NCBI RefSeq assembly: GCF_013141775.1
Contig: NZ_WHOB01000093.1
Coordinates: 62,001-126,000 of the forward strand
Reading direction: 5' to 3'
From: Paenibacillus phytohabitans
GTDB lineage: Bacteria; Bacillota; Bacilli; Paenibacillales; Paenibacillaceae
DNA: 64,000 nucleotides
Below the pieces are notes generated by a model. It did not search any database. It worked only from the letters and a program-made list of their open reading frames with translations, and had not been told where the DNA came from. Shown here in pieces: positions 34,275-43,268 of this stretch (its first letter is position 1; the number at the start of each line of letters is the position of its first letter). Position numbers and translations under genes: made by a program.

Positions 34275-35654
34275 TTACACATCCATAGGTTTCTTGCGAA
34301 TATACGAATTCATCGTCGTCTTCAGCCACTGAAGGTCCTGGGCGTTAATAAGCAGCCGCGGAAGCTTAACCTTCAGGTTGTATCTGATATTAAGAATAAT
34401 GAACAGGAACCGCAGCACTGCCGAGGAGAGCATCGCCACTCCGGCTCCGAACAATCCGAACTTCGGCACCAGCAGGAAGAGCAGCGGAATCACAAGGATG
34501 AGGCCTACTCCCTGAAGAATGGATACGAACTTCGGCTTGCCCAGCGCCATGAACACCTGGGCCAGAATCAGGGTCCCTCCGCTGATGGTCACTTCCAGCA
34601 GCAGCAGGCGGAACACGGTAAGCGCCGTATTGAAATCCTTGCCGTAGAGCAGCGGGATGACAAACGGGGCAACCAGCATCAGGAACACTGCGCCTAACAG
34701 AGTACAGGTAGTACTGATCCGGAAAGCCTTGAAGGTTAGGGCTACCGCTTCATCCTTCGACATCTCGGAGGCTTTGGGGAACAGGACCACCGTAATCGAG
34801 TTGGAGAAGAAGTTGACCATTCGCGACAAGCTTACCGCAACCGCATAGAGCCCCAGATCGGCCGGCCGGAGCAGCCCGGCAATAATGATCTGGTCTATGT
34901 AATAAGAGAACTGTCCAAGCAGGTCATTACCATAGGAGCCCATACCGTAAGTAAACAGTCTTTTGAAGTTAAGATAGGCATCCCGCAGTTTAACTTTATA
35001 GGTGCGGAGCAGCGAGACCGTCATTCCAATGAACAGCGGAACTGACGGGACCAGATAGGCCAGTGCTGTTGTATAAGGATTCATGTGTCCGGTCAGGATG
35101 AGTATCCCAATCGCGGCCAGGGTCAGCAGAGGAATCAGATAACGCAGCCAGTTGAAGGTTTTGTAATCCCCTCTGAACTGGAACGCCGCATTGTTGACCT
35201 GCGAGACCACAATCAGCGGACACAGGATCATCGACCACTGGGCGAAGACCACAACCTCATGGCTGAAGGACTTCAGCCAATACGGGAGAACAATAATCCC
35301 GATGATCATGGCCATGGTCCCGAACACAAGTCCGATCAGCAGCGCCACCCTGTACAGTACTCCGGCTTCATCCGGGTTCTTCTTGGCGTTGTAGATCAGT
35401 GCCGAGGGGATACCGAAGCTCATGCTGAACGCCAGGAATTGTGACCAGTTCACCATAGCGGTCTGTTCCCCCCGCCCTGTCGGGCCGAGATACCGGGCGG
35501 TCAGCACACCGGTCAGCATATTGACCAGCAGAATCAGTACGCTGACGAACATTGTTTTGACGGCAGCCGAGCTGTTGTCCTTACTCTTCGTGAAGCGCCG
35601 GAGGGAGGACCAGACTGTACTAGCGGGAAGTGATTTCGCGTTCAACTGCTGCAT
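34275..35654 (-). CDS. Oligosaccharide flippase (Wzx-like, MOP superfamily)
   Basis: A 459-residue protein with about 12-14 membrane spans. LILLVNMLTGVLTARYLGPTGRG is a typical Polysacc_synt opening, and the second half repeats the pattern (LLGQFSYYIDQIIIAGLLRPADLGLYAVA, quoted here in part). It should flip the undecaprenyl-linked repeat unit across the membrane for polymerisation by Wzy. The ATG at 35654 has AAGGG before it and overlaps the end of the upstream gene by 35 nt. The gene is followed by the dispersed repeat, copy 2. Confidence 0.88.
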   Translation of the reverse strand: MQQLNAKSLPASTVWSSLRRFTKSKDNSSAAVKTMFVSVLILLVNMLTGVLTARYLGPTGRGEQTAMVNWSQFLAFSMSFGIPSALIYNAKKNPDEAGVLYRVALLIGLVFGTMAMIIGIIVLPYWLKSFSHEVVVFAQWSMILCPLIVVSQVNNAAFQFRGDYKTFNWLRYLIPLLTLAAIGILILTGHMNPYTTALAYLVPSVPLFIGMTVSLLRTYKVKLRDAYLNFKRLFTYGMGSYGNDLLGQFSYYIDQIIIAGLLRPADLGLYAVAVSLSRMVNFFSNSITVVLFPKASEMSKDEAVALTFKAFRISTTCTLLGAVFLMLVAPFVIPLLYGKDFNTALTVFRLLLLEVTISGGTLILAQVFMALGKPKFVSILQGVGLILVIPLLFLLVPKFGLFGAGVAMLSSAVLRFLFIILNIRYNLKVKLPRLLINAQDLQWLKTTMNSYIRKKPMDV

Positions 35655-37113
35655 GTGGTATACCCTTCTTTCTGCTCTGAGTAATCTCTTTGGCACTGAG
35701 TCCGAGTCCGATCAGCATCCAGATCAGATAACCCTTAAGACCCGGAAATCCGTTATCCGATACCAGACTTACCACAGCCCCCATCCATGCCGCCAGCGAC
35801 AGGCGGGCGTAAGGCTGAAGATGATCCTTGCTGGTTACTCTGACGGCAATCTCTTTAATGACGGCCCCCAGGGCTCCGAAAAAGAACAATGCGCCGAGTA
35901 CTCCGAAGGTAAGCAGCAGTGCGATCACACCGTTATCCATGTTCCCATATTCCCCAAGCTCCCCGCCGTTGCCGATCTTCGTCCCCTGTCCTACACTGCC
36001 GATACCCTGCCCGACCGGATTACCTGCCACCATCGGCAGCATGTTCGTCCAGAGGCTGAGACGTTCATTGTAGGAATGATCCTCCTGCACCGAGGTGAGG
36101 GTCTCCATCCGGGCGACCAGCCCCTCTGCCCCCGGCAGCTTGGGAACGATCGTGAACAGCGCGGCTGCCACGAATCCAAGCTGCAGCAGGGTTTTCCATT
36201 TGCCTTTGGATGGAGAGGAGGCAATGTACACCAGCAGCATCACCAGCAGGACCAGCCATGCGGAACGCACCAGCGTAGTCAGCAGGCAGACTACTACGAG
36301 CAGAACACCGATCCAGCGCAGTGTCCCCTGCCATCTTTTCTCCAGAATCATCGGGACCAGTGCGAAGACCAGGAAGGTTGCCGCCGGGCCCGGAGAATTC
36401 AGAGTGGAGAACACCCGGATCTCGAGGGGATACGGTGTTCCGATGGACATCATATCCGCGTTCCTCATCCAGAAGGCGTCCCACGGGGGAACCGTCAGAT
36501 ACTGTACAATCCCATACGCTGCAACCAGCACGGCGATATTGGCAAAAGCGTACAGCAGCCGGTCGATATCCTTCGGTTTGTACTGGGTTACCGCGAAGAA
36601 CGGAATCAGCAGCAGTGGAACGATATAATTCGCCAGATCGTATACTGAGCCAATGCCGTTCTTCGCGAGGCCAATCATCGCGCCGTAGGCCAGCGCAATG
36701 GAGAACAGCAGCAGGATCCGGGTAGAGGATTTGCGGATCTTGTGAATCTCCTTCAGTACCGGAATGGCTAAGGTAGCTCCGGTGAGCAGGGGCGCCAGAC
36801 TCAGCAGTGATACGGAGTGATACACCCCTTCATACCAGTCTGCGATCCGCCGCAGCTCCGGCGCCACCGCCCAGATCAGCAGCGTGTAAGGAATCAGCAT
36901 CCGTGTATTCAGCAGCGCCAGCAGGAAGGCCGGGAAGAGGATTCCTGCCAGTATCACTCCCTGCAGACTGTTCGATGAGCTGAGCTTCGCACTGGCGAAG
37001 CCGATCAGCAGCGGCAGAATCACTGCTGCGCCGCAGATCATGGTCATCACTGCCGCTGACTTCACAGCTGATCTAGAGGGGAGACTCAGACTGTTCTCAT
37101 CCCTGCTTAGCAT
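35620..37113 (-). CDS. O-antigen ligase/polymerase family membrane protein (Wzy-like)
   Basis: A 497-residue protein with about 11-12 spans. It has the Wzy_C-type signature region with a large outer loop (about 330-400), including YNERLSLWTNMLPMVAGNPV followed by GQGIGSVGQGTKI, as seen in polymerases and ligases acting on undecaprenyl-linked glycans. It probably polymerises repeat units on the outer face. It is the first of two such proteins in the locus; the other lies two genes upstream, with a TagA-type transferase between them. Confidence 0.85.
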   Translation of the reverse strand: MLSRDENSLSLPSRSAVKSAAVMTMICGAAVILPLLIGFASAKLSSSNSLQGVILAGILFPAFLLALLNTRMLIPYTLLIWAVAPELRRIADWYEGVYHSVSLLSLAPLLTGATLAIPVLKEIHKIRKSSTRILLLFSIALAYGAMIGLAKNGIGSVYDLANYIVPLLLIPFFAVTQYKPKDIDRLLYAFANIAVLVAAYGIVQYLTVPPWDAFWMRNADMMSIGTPYPLEIRVFSTLNSPGPAATFLVFALVPMILEKRWQGTLRWIGVLLVVVCLLTTLVRSAWLVLLVMLLVYIASSPSKGKWKTLLQLGFVAAALFTIVPKLPGAEGLVARMETLTSVQEDHSYNERLSLWTNMLPMVAGNPVGQGIGSVGQGTKIGNGGELGEYGNMDNGVIALLLTFGVLGALFFFGALGAVIKEIAVRVTSKDHLQPYARLSLAAWMGAVVSLVSDNGFPGLKGYLIWMLIGLGLSAKEITQSRKKGIPHAAVEREITSR

Positions 37114-37150
37114 CTTCATTCCCCCGCCTCCCGTCTCCGCCGCTTCTCGT

Positions 37151-37924
37151 TTATTGCGATTTGCTGTTCTTCACTTTATCCCGCTTGCGCAGCTCCTTCA
37201 GGAGCAGCACCAGGAACTGGGCATCATCGACCAGGTATCTTTTCCATAGACGGCCCGGCTCCTGACTGAGCCTCCACAGCCATTCCATCCCGGTTCTCTG
37301 CATGAAATCCGGAGCCCGTTTGACCGAGCCTGACAGGAAGTCGAAGGTTGCACCCACACCGATCGAGATCGGCGCCTGATAAGAGGTATAGTGACGGTAT
37401 ATCCATTTCTCCTGCTTCGGCGCTCCCACGCCTACGAACACAATATCCGGCTGACTCTCGGTCAGCATCTGGATAATCCGCTGGTTCTCTTCTTCGTTGT
37501 GCTCAAAGCCGTAGGAAGGAGAATAACAGCCGACAACATTGATACCCGGATAAGCTGCTTTCAGGTTCTTCGTCGCCTGCTCCGGCACGCCTTCCGCTGA
37601 GCCCAGGAAGAACAGCCGGTATTTCCTTTGTTCAAAAGCATTGCCCAGCCTGCTGAACAGGTCCGCTCCCGATACCTTTTGCTTCAGCGGCTTACCGAGC
37701 ATTTTGGAAGCCCAGATGAGCGGCATTCCGTCTGCCACAACAGCTCCGGCTTCGGAATAGACTTCCTGGAACTCTTTGTCCTTGCGGAGCTTGATCACAT
37801 GATCGACATTGCATGTCAGGATGTAGGACTGGTTCCTTTCCTGAATCGTTTTGTCAATGTAATCGAGCAGGTCCATGAAATCATAGTTATCGAAATTGAC
37901 ATCGAACATATTCACTTGGTTCAT
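37151..37924 (-). CDS. WecB/TagA/CpsF family glycosyltransferase (GT26)
   Basis: A 257-residue peripheral membrane enzyme. Typical features are YILTCNVDHVIKLRKDKEF, the family core VVADGMPLIWASKMLGKPLK, GADLFSRLGNAFEQRKYRLF, and VFVGVGAPKQEKWIYRH. The last is followed by a Gly-rich GVGATFDFLSGSVKRAPDFM and a basic C-terminus that attaches to the membrane in TagA. It would transfer a HexNAc or uronate to the lipid-linked primer. Its ATG overlaps the stop of the upstream gene (ATGA), showing coupling. Confidence 0.92.
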   Translation of the reverse strand: MNQVNMFDVNFDNYDFMDLLDYIDKTIQERNQSYILTCNVDHVIKLRKDKEFQEVYSEAGAVVADGMPLIWASKMLGKPLKQKVSGADLFSRLGNAFEQRKYRLFFLGSAEGVPEQATKNLKAAYPGINVVGCYSPSYGFEHNEEENQRIIQMLTESQPDIVFVGVGAPKQEKWIYRHYTSYQAPISIGVGATFDFLSGSVKRAPDFMQRTGMEWLWRLSQEPGRLWKRYLVDDAQFLVLLLKELRKRDKVKNSKSQ

Positions 37925-39267
37925 CGTATCACTTCTTTTTGTGGGGAATCGGCCAGCTGTGAAGATCGATACAGGCAGTTCAGGTACCAACAGAACGGAA
38001 TGATGAATTGGACCGTCGACAGCGTGTTATCTGTGAAAGAGTAGATCAGAAACGCTGCTATAAAGAGCAGATAATAAGGTTTGACCGGCGGTGCCAAAGC
38101 CCTGTACACCAGAAGGAACACAGCCAACAAGGAAAGCAGCAGCAGGATTGCGCCGAAATACCCTCCATCGAAGTAGAAGCGGATATACTCATTGTGCGGA
38201 ACAACAAACCCTTTGTAGAGCGATCCGTCATTCGCCACCGTCACCGCTCCAAGACCCCGTCCCGCATAGGGGGAATCCTCCGCTTTATTCAGGAAGTACT
38301 CCCAGGCTTCCGCACGCCCTGACAGGTCGACCCCCGTTTCCGTCGTACGTTCGAAGGAACGTTTCTTGATGTTATCGAGCTGCAGGTATACTGCTGAGGT
38401 GATTACCAGCAGCGAGCACAGCAGCGGGATTAGAAATTTCGTTTTGCCTTTTAAATACTGGCGGGAGATGTCGTAGAAATAATAGAGCACCATCAGGACC
38501 AGTGCCAGGATCGGCCCCCGTGTCCCGGTTCCAATGAGGATCAGGAAATTCAGACCCAGCATTGTGTAGTAAAAGCGGATATGCTGCGGGCTTCGCTTAA
38601 TTTCAATGAATGCGATCGCGACTCCCATGAAAGCCAGCATAGCCAGATGCGCCGGAATATTCGCCCCCTGAATCCGTACTGCGCCGGTGAATTCGATGTC
38701 GAGTAAGGAATGCAGATGAGCCGCCTGCAGCACCACTCCGGCTAATACACTGACCAGCGGCAGCAGGGTGATGATGCGGATTTGCTTCTCAGCCACCTCC
38801 TTCTTCCAATTGATAAGCAGGAATACGAAGGGCAGCGATAATCCGATAAAAGCTTTGACTGCAATCGATGAGCTCATCTCCGGAAGCCAGATGGAGAAGG
38901 TGAAGGTGATGAAGACCAGCGCCAGCATCGCCCACAGGGGCTGGCTGAGCCGGAACTTCAGGCCGTTGACCAGAATGCACGGCACCAGCAGCATCAGGAT
39001 AACCAGTTTGTAGAGTGAGAGAATCTCAACACCGAACATACTGCCGCTGAACAGGAAGTTAATCGAGACTGCGGTGGTCAGCAGAACGAAGTAGCTGATC
39101 AGTTCCGGACGGGAGATGGAGACAAACAGCAGCATAATCAGGAGTACAGCAGCTACGGCTATGACCGGCTGGTAGATGACCGCTGCCCCCAGGAATAATG
39201 CGGACATGAGATAGAGCATTCCGTATGGCAAAGCGTTTATTTTGGAGCCCCATTCAAAATTAGTCAT
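37921..39267 (-). CDS. O-antigen ligase/polymerase family membrane protein (second Wzy-like)
   Basis: A 448-residue protein with about 11 spans. The outer loop contains RAEAWEYFLNKAEDSPYAGR followed by GLGAVTVANDGSLYKGFVVP and HNEYIRFYFDGGYFGAILL, the arrangement of Wzy_C proteins. It is not a close copy of the Wzy-like protein encoded at 35620-37113, so the two may have separate jobs (polymerase and ligase, or two polymers). The start at 39267 follows GAGGGGAG and lies 14 nt after the preceding GT2 gene. Confidence 0.85.
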   Translation of the reverse strand: MTNFEWGSKINALPYGMLYLMSALFLGAAVIYQPVIAVAAVLLIMLLFVSISRPELISYFVLLTTAVSINFLFSGSMFGVEILSLYKLVILMLLVPCILVNGLKFRLSQPLWAMLALVFITFTFSIWLPEMSSSIAVKAFIGLSLPFVFLLINWKKEVAEKQIRIITLLPLVSVLAGVVLQAAHLHSLLDIEFTGAVRIQGANIPAHLAMLAFMGVAIAFIEIKRSPQHIRFYYTMLGLNFLILIGTGTRGPILALVLMVLYYFYDISRQYLKGKTKFLIPLLCSLLVITSAVYLQLDNIKKRSFERTTETGVDLSGRAEAWEYFLNKAEDSPYAGRGLGAVTVANDGSLYKGFVVPHNEYIRFYFDGGYFGAILLLLSLLAVFLLVYRALAPPVKPYYLLFIAAFLIYSFTDNTLSTVQFIIPFCWYLNCLYRSSQLADSPQKEVIR

Positions 39268-39281
39268 GTCACGCACTCCCC

Positions 39282-40217
39282 TCACCCCGCTGCGGATTCC
39301 CTCTTCCGGTTCCAAATCATATGGAGAGTTCCGCGAATACTCTCCAGCCGGCATTTGTTCAGCAGCCTTCTTCCCTGACTGCGGGAGAGAAGGGAATCTG
39401 CCAGAATGTACATCACCTTGGCCCCTGTTTTACCCAGCAGCAGCAGGTTGCCCTTCATCCCTTCGCTTTTCATCGCATTGGAGATGCCTTGGCTGTAATA
39501 CCGTTTCATGATCCAGTCTTCCGTCAAACGGTTAGCCGGTACGAAATGATCCACCGCCATCTCCGGATGATAGAGAATGGAATGCCCCTCCTGCTGGATT
39601 TGGCCGAACAGCCAGGTCTCTTCACCGGAGAGCAGCGAATCACCTTTTCTCCCCAGCTCCAGCGGAAACAGGCTGATGTCGAACACGATCTTGCGCATCG
39701 CCATATTGGCTCCGCAGGGGTGCAGACGCTTCGGATATTCCCTGATCCGGTTGCCCAGATCAACTATGGTATATGGAAGCTCGAATGGCTTAATCAGCCA
39801 TTCCGGACGCTTGCTCTCGAAGATCGGAGCAATTTTACCGCCCATCGCCATCACTTCCGGCTTCTGCTCAAACGTACTGACGATCGTACTAATCCAGGTC
39901 CGGCAAGGTATCGCATCATCATCCAGGAAGGCGATGAGCGGCGATTTGGAAGCCAGAATTCCCGTATTCCGGGCCGCCGACAGTCCTTGCACCGGCTCCA
40001 GAAGATAACGGATATCCATATCAGCACCATAGGTATCCATAAACCTCCGGATGGCGGCTGCCGTATCATCCTTGGAGCTGTTATCCACAACGATGATTTC
40101 GGCCTGGTCCAGATTCTCCAGCGGAAGCAGCGAATGAAGAGTCTTGACCAGCAGCGCCGACCGGTTGTAGGTGCAGATGATAATGGAAATCTTAGGTACT
40201 TCTCCGTGTACAAGCAT
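39282..40217 (-). CDS. Glycosyltransferase, GT2 family
   Basis: A 311-residue GT-A enzyme. ISIIICTYNRSALLVKTLHS and EIIVVDNSSKDDT form the nucleotide-binding half, and LIAFLDDDAIPCRTW contains the DxD metal site. GEETWLFGQIQQEGHSILYH resembles the ED-type catalytic region of inverting GT2 enzymes. It probably adds the second sugar after the initiating transferase encoded just upstream. The start at 40217 was preferred to 40223 because of spacing from GGGTGA. Confidence 0.9.
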   Translation of the reverse strand: MLVHGEVPKISIIICTYNRSALLVKTLHSLLPLENLDQAEIIVVDNSSKDDTAAAIRRFMDTYGADMDIRYLLEPVQGLSAARNTGILASKSPLIAFLDDDAIPCRTWISTIVSTFEQKPEVMAMGGKIAPIFESKRPEWLIKPFELPYTIVDLGNRIREYPKRLHPCGANMAMRKIVFDISLFPLELGRKGDSLLSGEETWLFGQIQQEGHSILYHPEMAVDHFVPANRLTEDWIMKRYYSQGISNAMKSEGMKGNLLLLGKTGAKVMYILADSLLSRSQGRRLLNKCRLESIRGTLHMIWNRKRESAAG

Positions 40218-40242
40218 CGGCATTCACCCAATTCCCATAATT

Positions 40243-40935
40243 TTAATAAGCATTTTTGGAGCCGAGCAGCATCAGGCCGGTTTTGACAATGATCTTAAGA
40301 TCCAGCATAGTGCTGCGCATGTGGATATAGGTCAGGTCCAGCTGGACCATTTCGTCAAAGCCAACGCTGTTTCTGGCATTAACCTGCCAGTACCCGGTGC
40401 AGCCCGGTGTAACCATCAGCCGTTGTTTGTCATACTCCGTATACTGCGCCACCTCTTCAACGAGCGGGGGACGGGGGCCTACGAGACTCATATGGCCCAT
40501 AAGCACGTTCCAGAGCTGAGGCAGTTCGTCAATACTTGTCTTGCGCAGGAATCTTCCTGTCCGCGTGATGCGGGGATCATTCTTGATCTTGAACATTGCG
40601 CCGCTCACCTCGTTGTAGGCCATCAGATTGGCCTTCAGCTCCTCGGCATTGGAGACCATGGATCTGAATTTGTACATAGGGAACAGCTTCTCATCCTTGC
40701 CGACCCGGTTCTGGCGGAAGAATACTTTGCCTTTAGGATCCTCCAGCTTGATTAGGACAGCCACCACCGCGAACAGCGGCAGCAGTACGAGAAGGCCAAG
40801 AGCGGAGAAAAAAATGTCGATAATCCGCTTCAATACCAGATAGGAATCCATTTCCTTACTTCCTTCATTGGCATGCAGCATGTAAAGTTTCGGCAGGACG
40901 GCCTCATAGTCTTCCGGCAGTTTTTGCATGCTCAT
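40243..40935 (-). CDS. Initiating sugar-phosphate transferase (undecaprenyl-phosphate, WbaP/WcaJ C-terminal type)
   Basis: A 230-residue monotopic membrane enzyme that moves a hexose-1-phosphate onto undecaprenyl phosphate, the first step of repeat-unit synthesis. One membrane hairpin lies at about 33-57 (DIFFSALGLLVLLPLFAVVA). The catalytic part follows: GKVFFRQNRVGKDEKLFPMY, KFRSM, RKTSIDELPQLWNVLMGHMS, LVGPRPP and TPGCTGYWQVNARN. It lacks the extra N-terminal membrane domain of full-length WbaP, as is usual in Firmicutes. Confidence 0.93.
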   Translation of the reverse strand: MSMQKLPEDYEAVLPKLYMLHANEGSKEMDSYLVLKRIIDIFFSALGLLVLLPLFAVVAVLIKLEDPKGKVFFRQNRVGKDEKLFPMYKFRSMVSNAEELKANLMAYNEVSGAMFKIKNDPRITRTGRFLRKTSIDELPQLWNVLMGHMSLVGPRPPLVEEVAQYTEYDKQRLMVTPGCTGYWQVNARNSVGFDEMVQLDLTYIHMRSTMLDLKIIVKTGLMLLGSKNAY

Positions 40936-40965
40936 CTCTCCTCATTCCTCCTAAATATTGTTGGT

Positions 40966-41856
40966 TCAGCTGCTCAGCGTGGTTTGTCCGGCCTGTTTCA
41001 GCCATTCCGACATTGCATCCATCACCTGATAGCGCAAATCCTCGCTCTGTAGAGCAAATTCCAGTGTGGTCAAAATATAACCAAGGCGTTCACCAACGTC
41101 ATACCGCGTACCATCAAAGTTATAAGCATATACCCGTTCGCTCTGGTTCAGCTTCTGGATCGCGTCCGTGAGCTGAATTTCGCCGCCCGCGCCTTTTTCC
41201 TGAAGGTCCAGATACTTGAAGATCTTCGGCGTGAACACGTAACGCCCCATAATCGCCAGGTTGGAAGGAGCCGTTCCGAGCGGAGGCTTCTCCACGAAGT
41301 TGTTAACCCGGTAGAGCCGTCCGTCCTGCAGATCCGGTTCAATAATCCCGTAGCGGTTGGTGAATTCATCAGGGATGACCTGAACACCAATCACTGAATT
41401 CTGTGTTTCTTGATACTGGTCAATCAGCTGCTTCAGGCAGGGGACCTGTCCGGTTACAATATCATCGCCGAGCATAACGCCGAAGGGTTCATCCCCGATA
41501 AACCGTCTGGCACACCATACGGCATGGCCCAGACCCTTGGGTTCCTTTTGCCGGATATAGTGAATTTCCACTTTTGAGGAACGCTGTACTTCTTTGAGCA
41601 GCTCCAGCTTACCGTCTTCCAGCAATCTGGATTCGAGTTCAAAGGCATTATCGAAATGATCCTCAATCGCCCGCTTTCCTTTACCGGTAACGATGATGAT
41701 GTCTTCGATCCCGGAAGCGATCGCTTCCTCCACGATATATTGAATCGTTGGTTTGTTGATAATGGGCAGCATTTCCTTAGGCATCGCTTTGGTTGCCGGA
41801 AGGAAACGTGTGCCTAACCCGGCTGCCGGGATTATTACCTTTTTGACCTTTTTCAT
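40966..41856 (-). CDS. galU: UTP-glucose-1-phosphate uridylyltransferase
   Basis: A 296-residue cytoplasmic enzyme making UDP-glucose. The signature IPAAGLGTRFLPATKAMPKE is complete, followed by KPTIQYIVEEAIASGIEDII, GVMLGDDIVTGQVPCLKQLI and the metal/sugar-site region FVEKPPLGTAPSNLAIMGRY. The ATG at 41856 follows GGGAGG at 8 nt. Its product feeds Ugd, encoded further down the same operon, giving UDP-glucuronate. Confidence 0.95.
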   Translation of the reverse strand: MKKVKKVIIPAAGLGTRFLPATKAMPKEMLPIINKPTIQYIVEEAIASGIEDIIIVTGKGKRAIEDHFDNAFELESRLLEDGKLELLKEVQRSSKVEIHYIRQKEPKGLGHAVWCARRFIGDEPFGVMLGDDIVTGQVPCLKQLIDQYQETQNSVIGVQVIPDEFTNRYGIIEPDLQDGRLYRVNNFVEKPPLGTAPSNLAIMGRYVFTPKIFKYLDLQEKGAGGEIQLTDAIQKLNQSERVYAYNFDGTRYDVGERLGYILTTLEFALQSEDLRYQVMDAMSEWLKQAGQTTLSS

Positions 41857-41902
41857 CACACATACCTCCCAAAAGTTTCATTCACCTTGCCGCTTCAGTA
41901 CA

Positions 41903-42544
41903 TTATTTGGTCTGGTTCATCGCAATTCCGAGAATTCTTACACCTGTCTGTTCCATAAGAGCCTTCAGCTTGCGGAGAGACTCACGCTTCGTCCGGCCAT
42001 GTCTGGCCACGATGATTACACCGTCTGAGAGCGGAGCCAGAATGCGGGCGTCACTGAATTCCACCGCTTGCGGCGAATCCAGCAGAATCAGATCAAAGCT
42101 TGCTTTCAGTTCTTCCAGCAGGGCTGACATCTTGTCGCTGCCGAGCAGATCCGGGGGACTGACACTGGTAATACCGGCAGGAATTACGGCCAGATTAGCC
42201 AGGCTGCCGTATACGGCAATATCTTTGGTTTCCTCATAACCGGCCAGATAAGCGGCCAGCCCTTGGCTTCCTTCTACCTCGAACACACTGTGCAGTCCGG
42301 GCTTCCTCAGGTTGCAATCCACAACGGCAACCTTCTTGCCGTCCTGGACGAAGGATACGGCCAAATTGGAGAGAATCGTTGTCTTGCCTTCCCCGCCTTC
42401 CGCAGAAGTGAAGAGCAGCACCTGTCCACCATTGCCCTTCAGCAGACCGAGCTGGCGGATATAGGTACGCAGCGAGCGGAAGGATTCAGAGATATGCGAA
42501 GACGGGTTAATGTCCGTAATCAAACTTCTATTCAGCCGTAACAT
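41903..42544 (-). CDS. CpsD/CapB-type tyrosine-protein kinase
   Basis: A 213-residue BY-kinase cytoplasmic subunit. Walker A is SAEGGEGKTTILSNLA, Walker A' VAVVDCNLRKPGLH, and Walker B FDLILLDSPQAVEFSD. With the adjacent Wzz/CapA-like membrane activator it forms a split BY-kinase that controls EPS chain length. The usual C-terminal Tyr cluster that is autophosphorylated in CpsD/YwqD is missing: the protein ends ILGIAMNQTK. Only a few Tyr residues are present elsewhere (for example AAYLAGYEE). It may be regulated differently. It overlaps the upstream gene by 17 nt. Confidence 0.88.
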   Translation of the reverse strand: MLRLNRSLITDINPSSHISESFRSLRTYIRQLGLLKGNGGQVLLFTSAEGGEGKTTILSNLAVSFVQDGKKVAVVDCNLRKPGLHSVFEVEGSQGLAAYLAGYEETKDIAVYGSLANLAVIPAGITSVSPPDLLGSDKMSALLEELKASFDLILLDSPQAVEFSDARILAPLSDGVIIVARHGRTKRESLRKLKALMEQTGVRILGIAMNQTK

Positions 42545-43268
42545 AAGCGCCCTCCCCTACTCTTGCCTTGGCATTTGCTGCCTTGCCCAAATCACGTTTA
42601 CGGATTGCCGGGATACTGGCAATGACCGGAAGGCCAAGATCGAACTCTGCTTCCTTCTCGGATCTCAATGTACCGTTCAGCGTTTCCATCAGCAGGATGA
42701 TTCCTACTGCCGCCATCAGCGAGACTACAAAGCTGATGATAATGTTCATGGTAGAACCGCTATTGACCGGTCCAGGCTGATTCGCCGGGTCCGCCGGGGT
42801 CAGGAACGTTACATTGTCCAGATTCATCAGTGCCGGCAGACTGCGGATGAATGTTTGTGAGACCGCGTTTACGATCGTAGCTGCGGTGGCGTAATCCTCA
42901 TCCTGCACACTCAGATTAATCACTTGGCTTTTCTCTGAGGATTTGATCTGCAGCTTGGCAGCAAGTTGGCCTGCCGTCAGACCGAATTCGGGATGCTCCG
43001 CGATCACACTCTTCATAATCGTTGGTGACTTCATGATTTCCTTATAGCTCTCGATGAGGTTAAGACTGAAGTTGAGTGCGTTGAGATTGTTGCTCTCGGG
43101 AACATTTACGACGTTGTTGACCAGTAGCTGTCCAGAGGCGGAGTAGACGGGGACAACGAAGTTTTTGCTGACATAGAAGGTGGTGGCGCAGGAGATAAGC
43201 ACGAACACCGTGATTAACCATAATCTTTTTTTAATCAGGTTAATGTAATCCAAAATCGTCTTTTCCAC
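42528..43268 (-). CDS. Wzz/YveK-type chain-length determinant and kinase activator
   Basis: A 246-residue membrane protein, first gene of the EPS biosynthesis operon. The Wzz domain begins TILDYINLIKKRLWLITVFV, with the first span at about 14-34. A Pro/Gly-rich stretch (TPADPANQPGPVNSGS) precedes the second span (about 181-203), and a cytoplasmic tail that activates CpsD follows. The start is GTG at 43268, directly after AAGGAGG; earlier Met codons lack a site. It sets polymer length and switches on the kinase encoded next. Confidence 0.9.
   Translation of the reverse strand: MEKTILDYINLIKKRLWLITVFVLISCATTFYVSKNFVVPVYSASGQLLVNNVVNVPESNNLNALNFSLNLIESYKEIMKSPTIMKSVIAEHPEFGLTAGQLAAKLQIKSSEKSQVINLSVQDEDYATAATIVNAVSQTFIRSLPALMNLDNVTFLTPADPANQPGPVNSGSTMNIIISFVVSLMAAVGIILLMETLNGTLRSEKEAEFDLGLPVIASIPAIRKRDLGKAANAKARVGEGAYVTAE

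Noticed and set aside
35422..36648. 408-codon plus-strand frame opposite the flippase and Wzy-like genes
   Set aside because: It spans the junction of two real minus-strand genes and has a composition typical of antisense shadows (His, Gln, Arg-rich).
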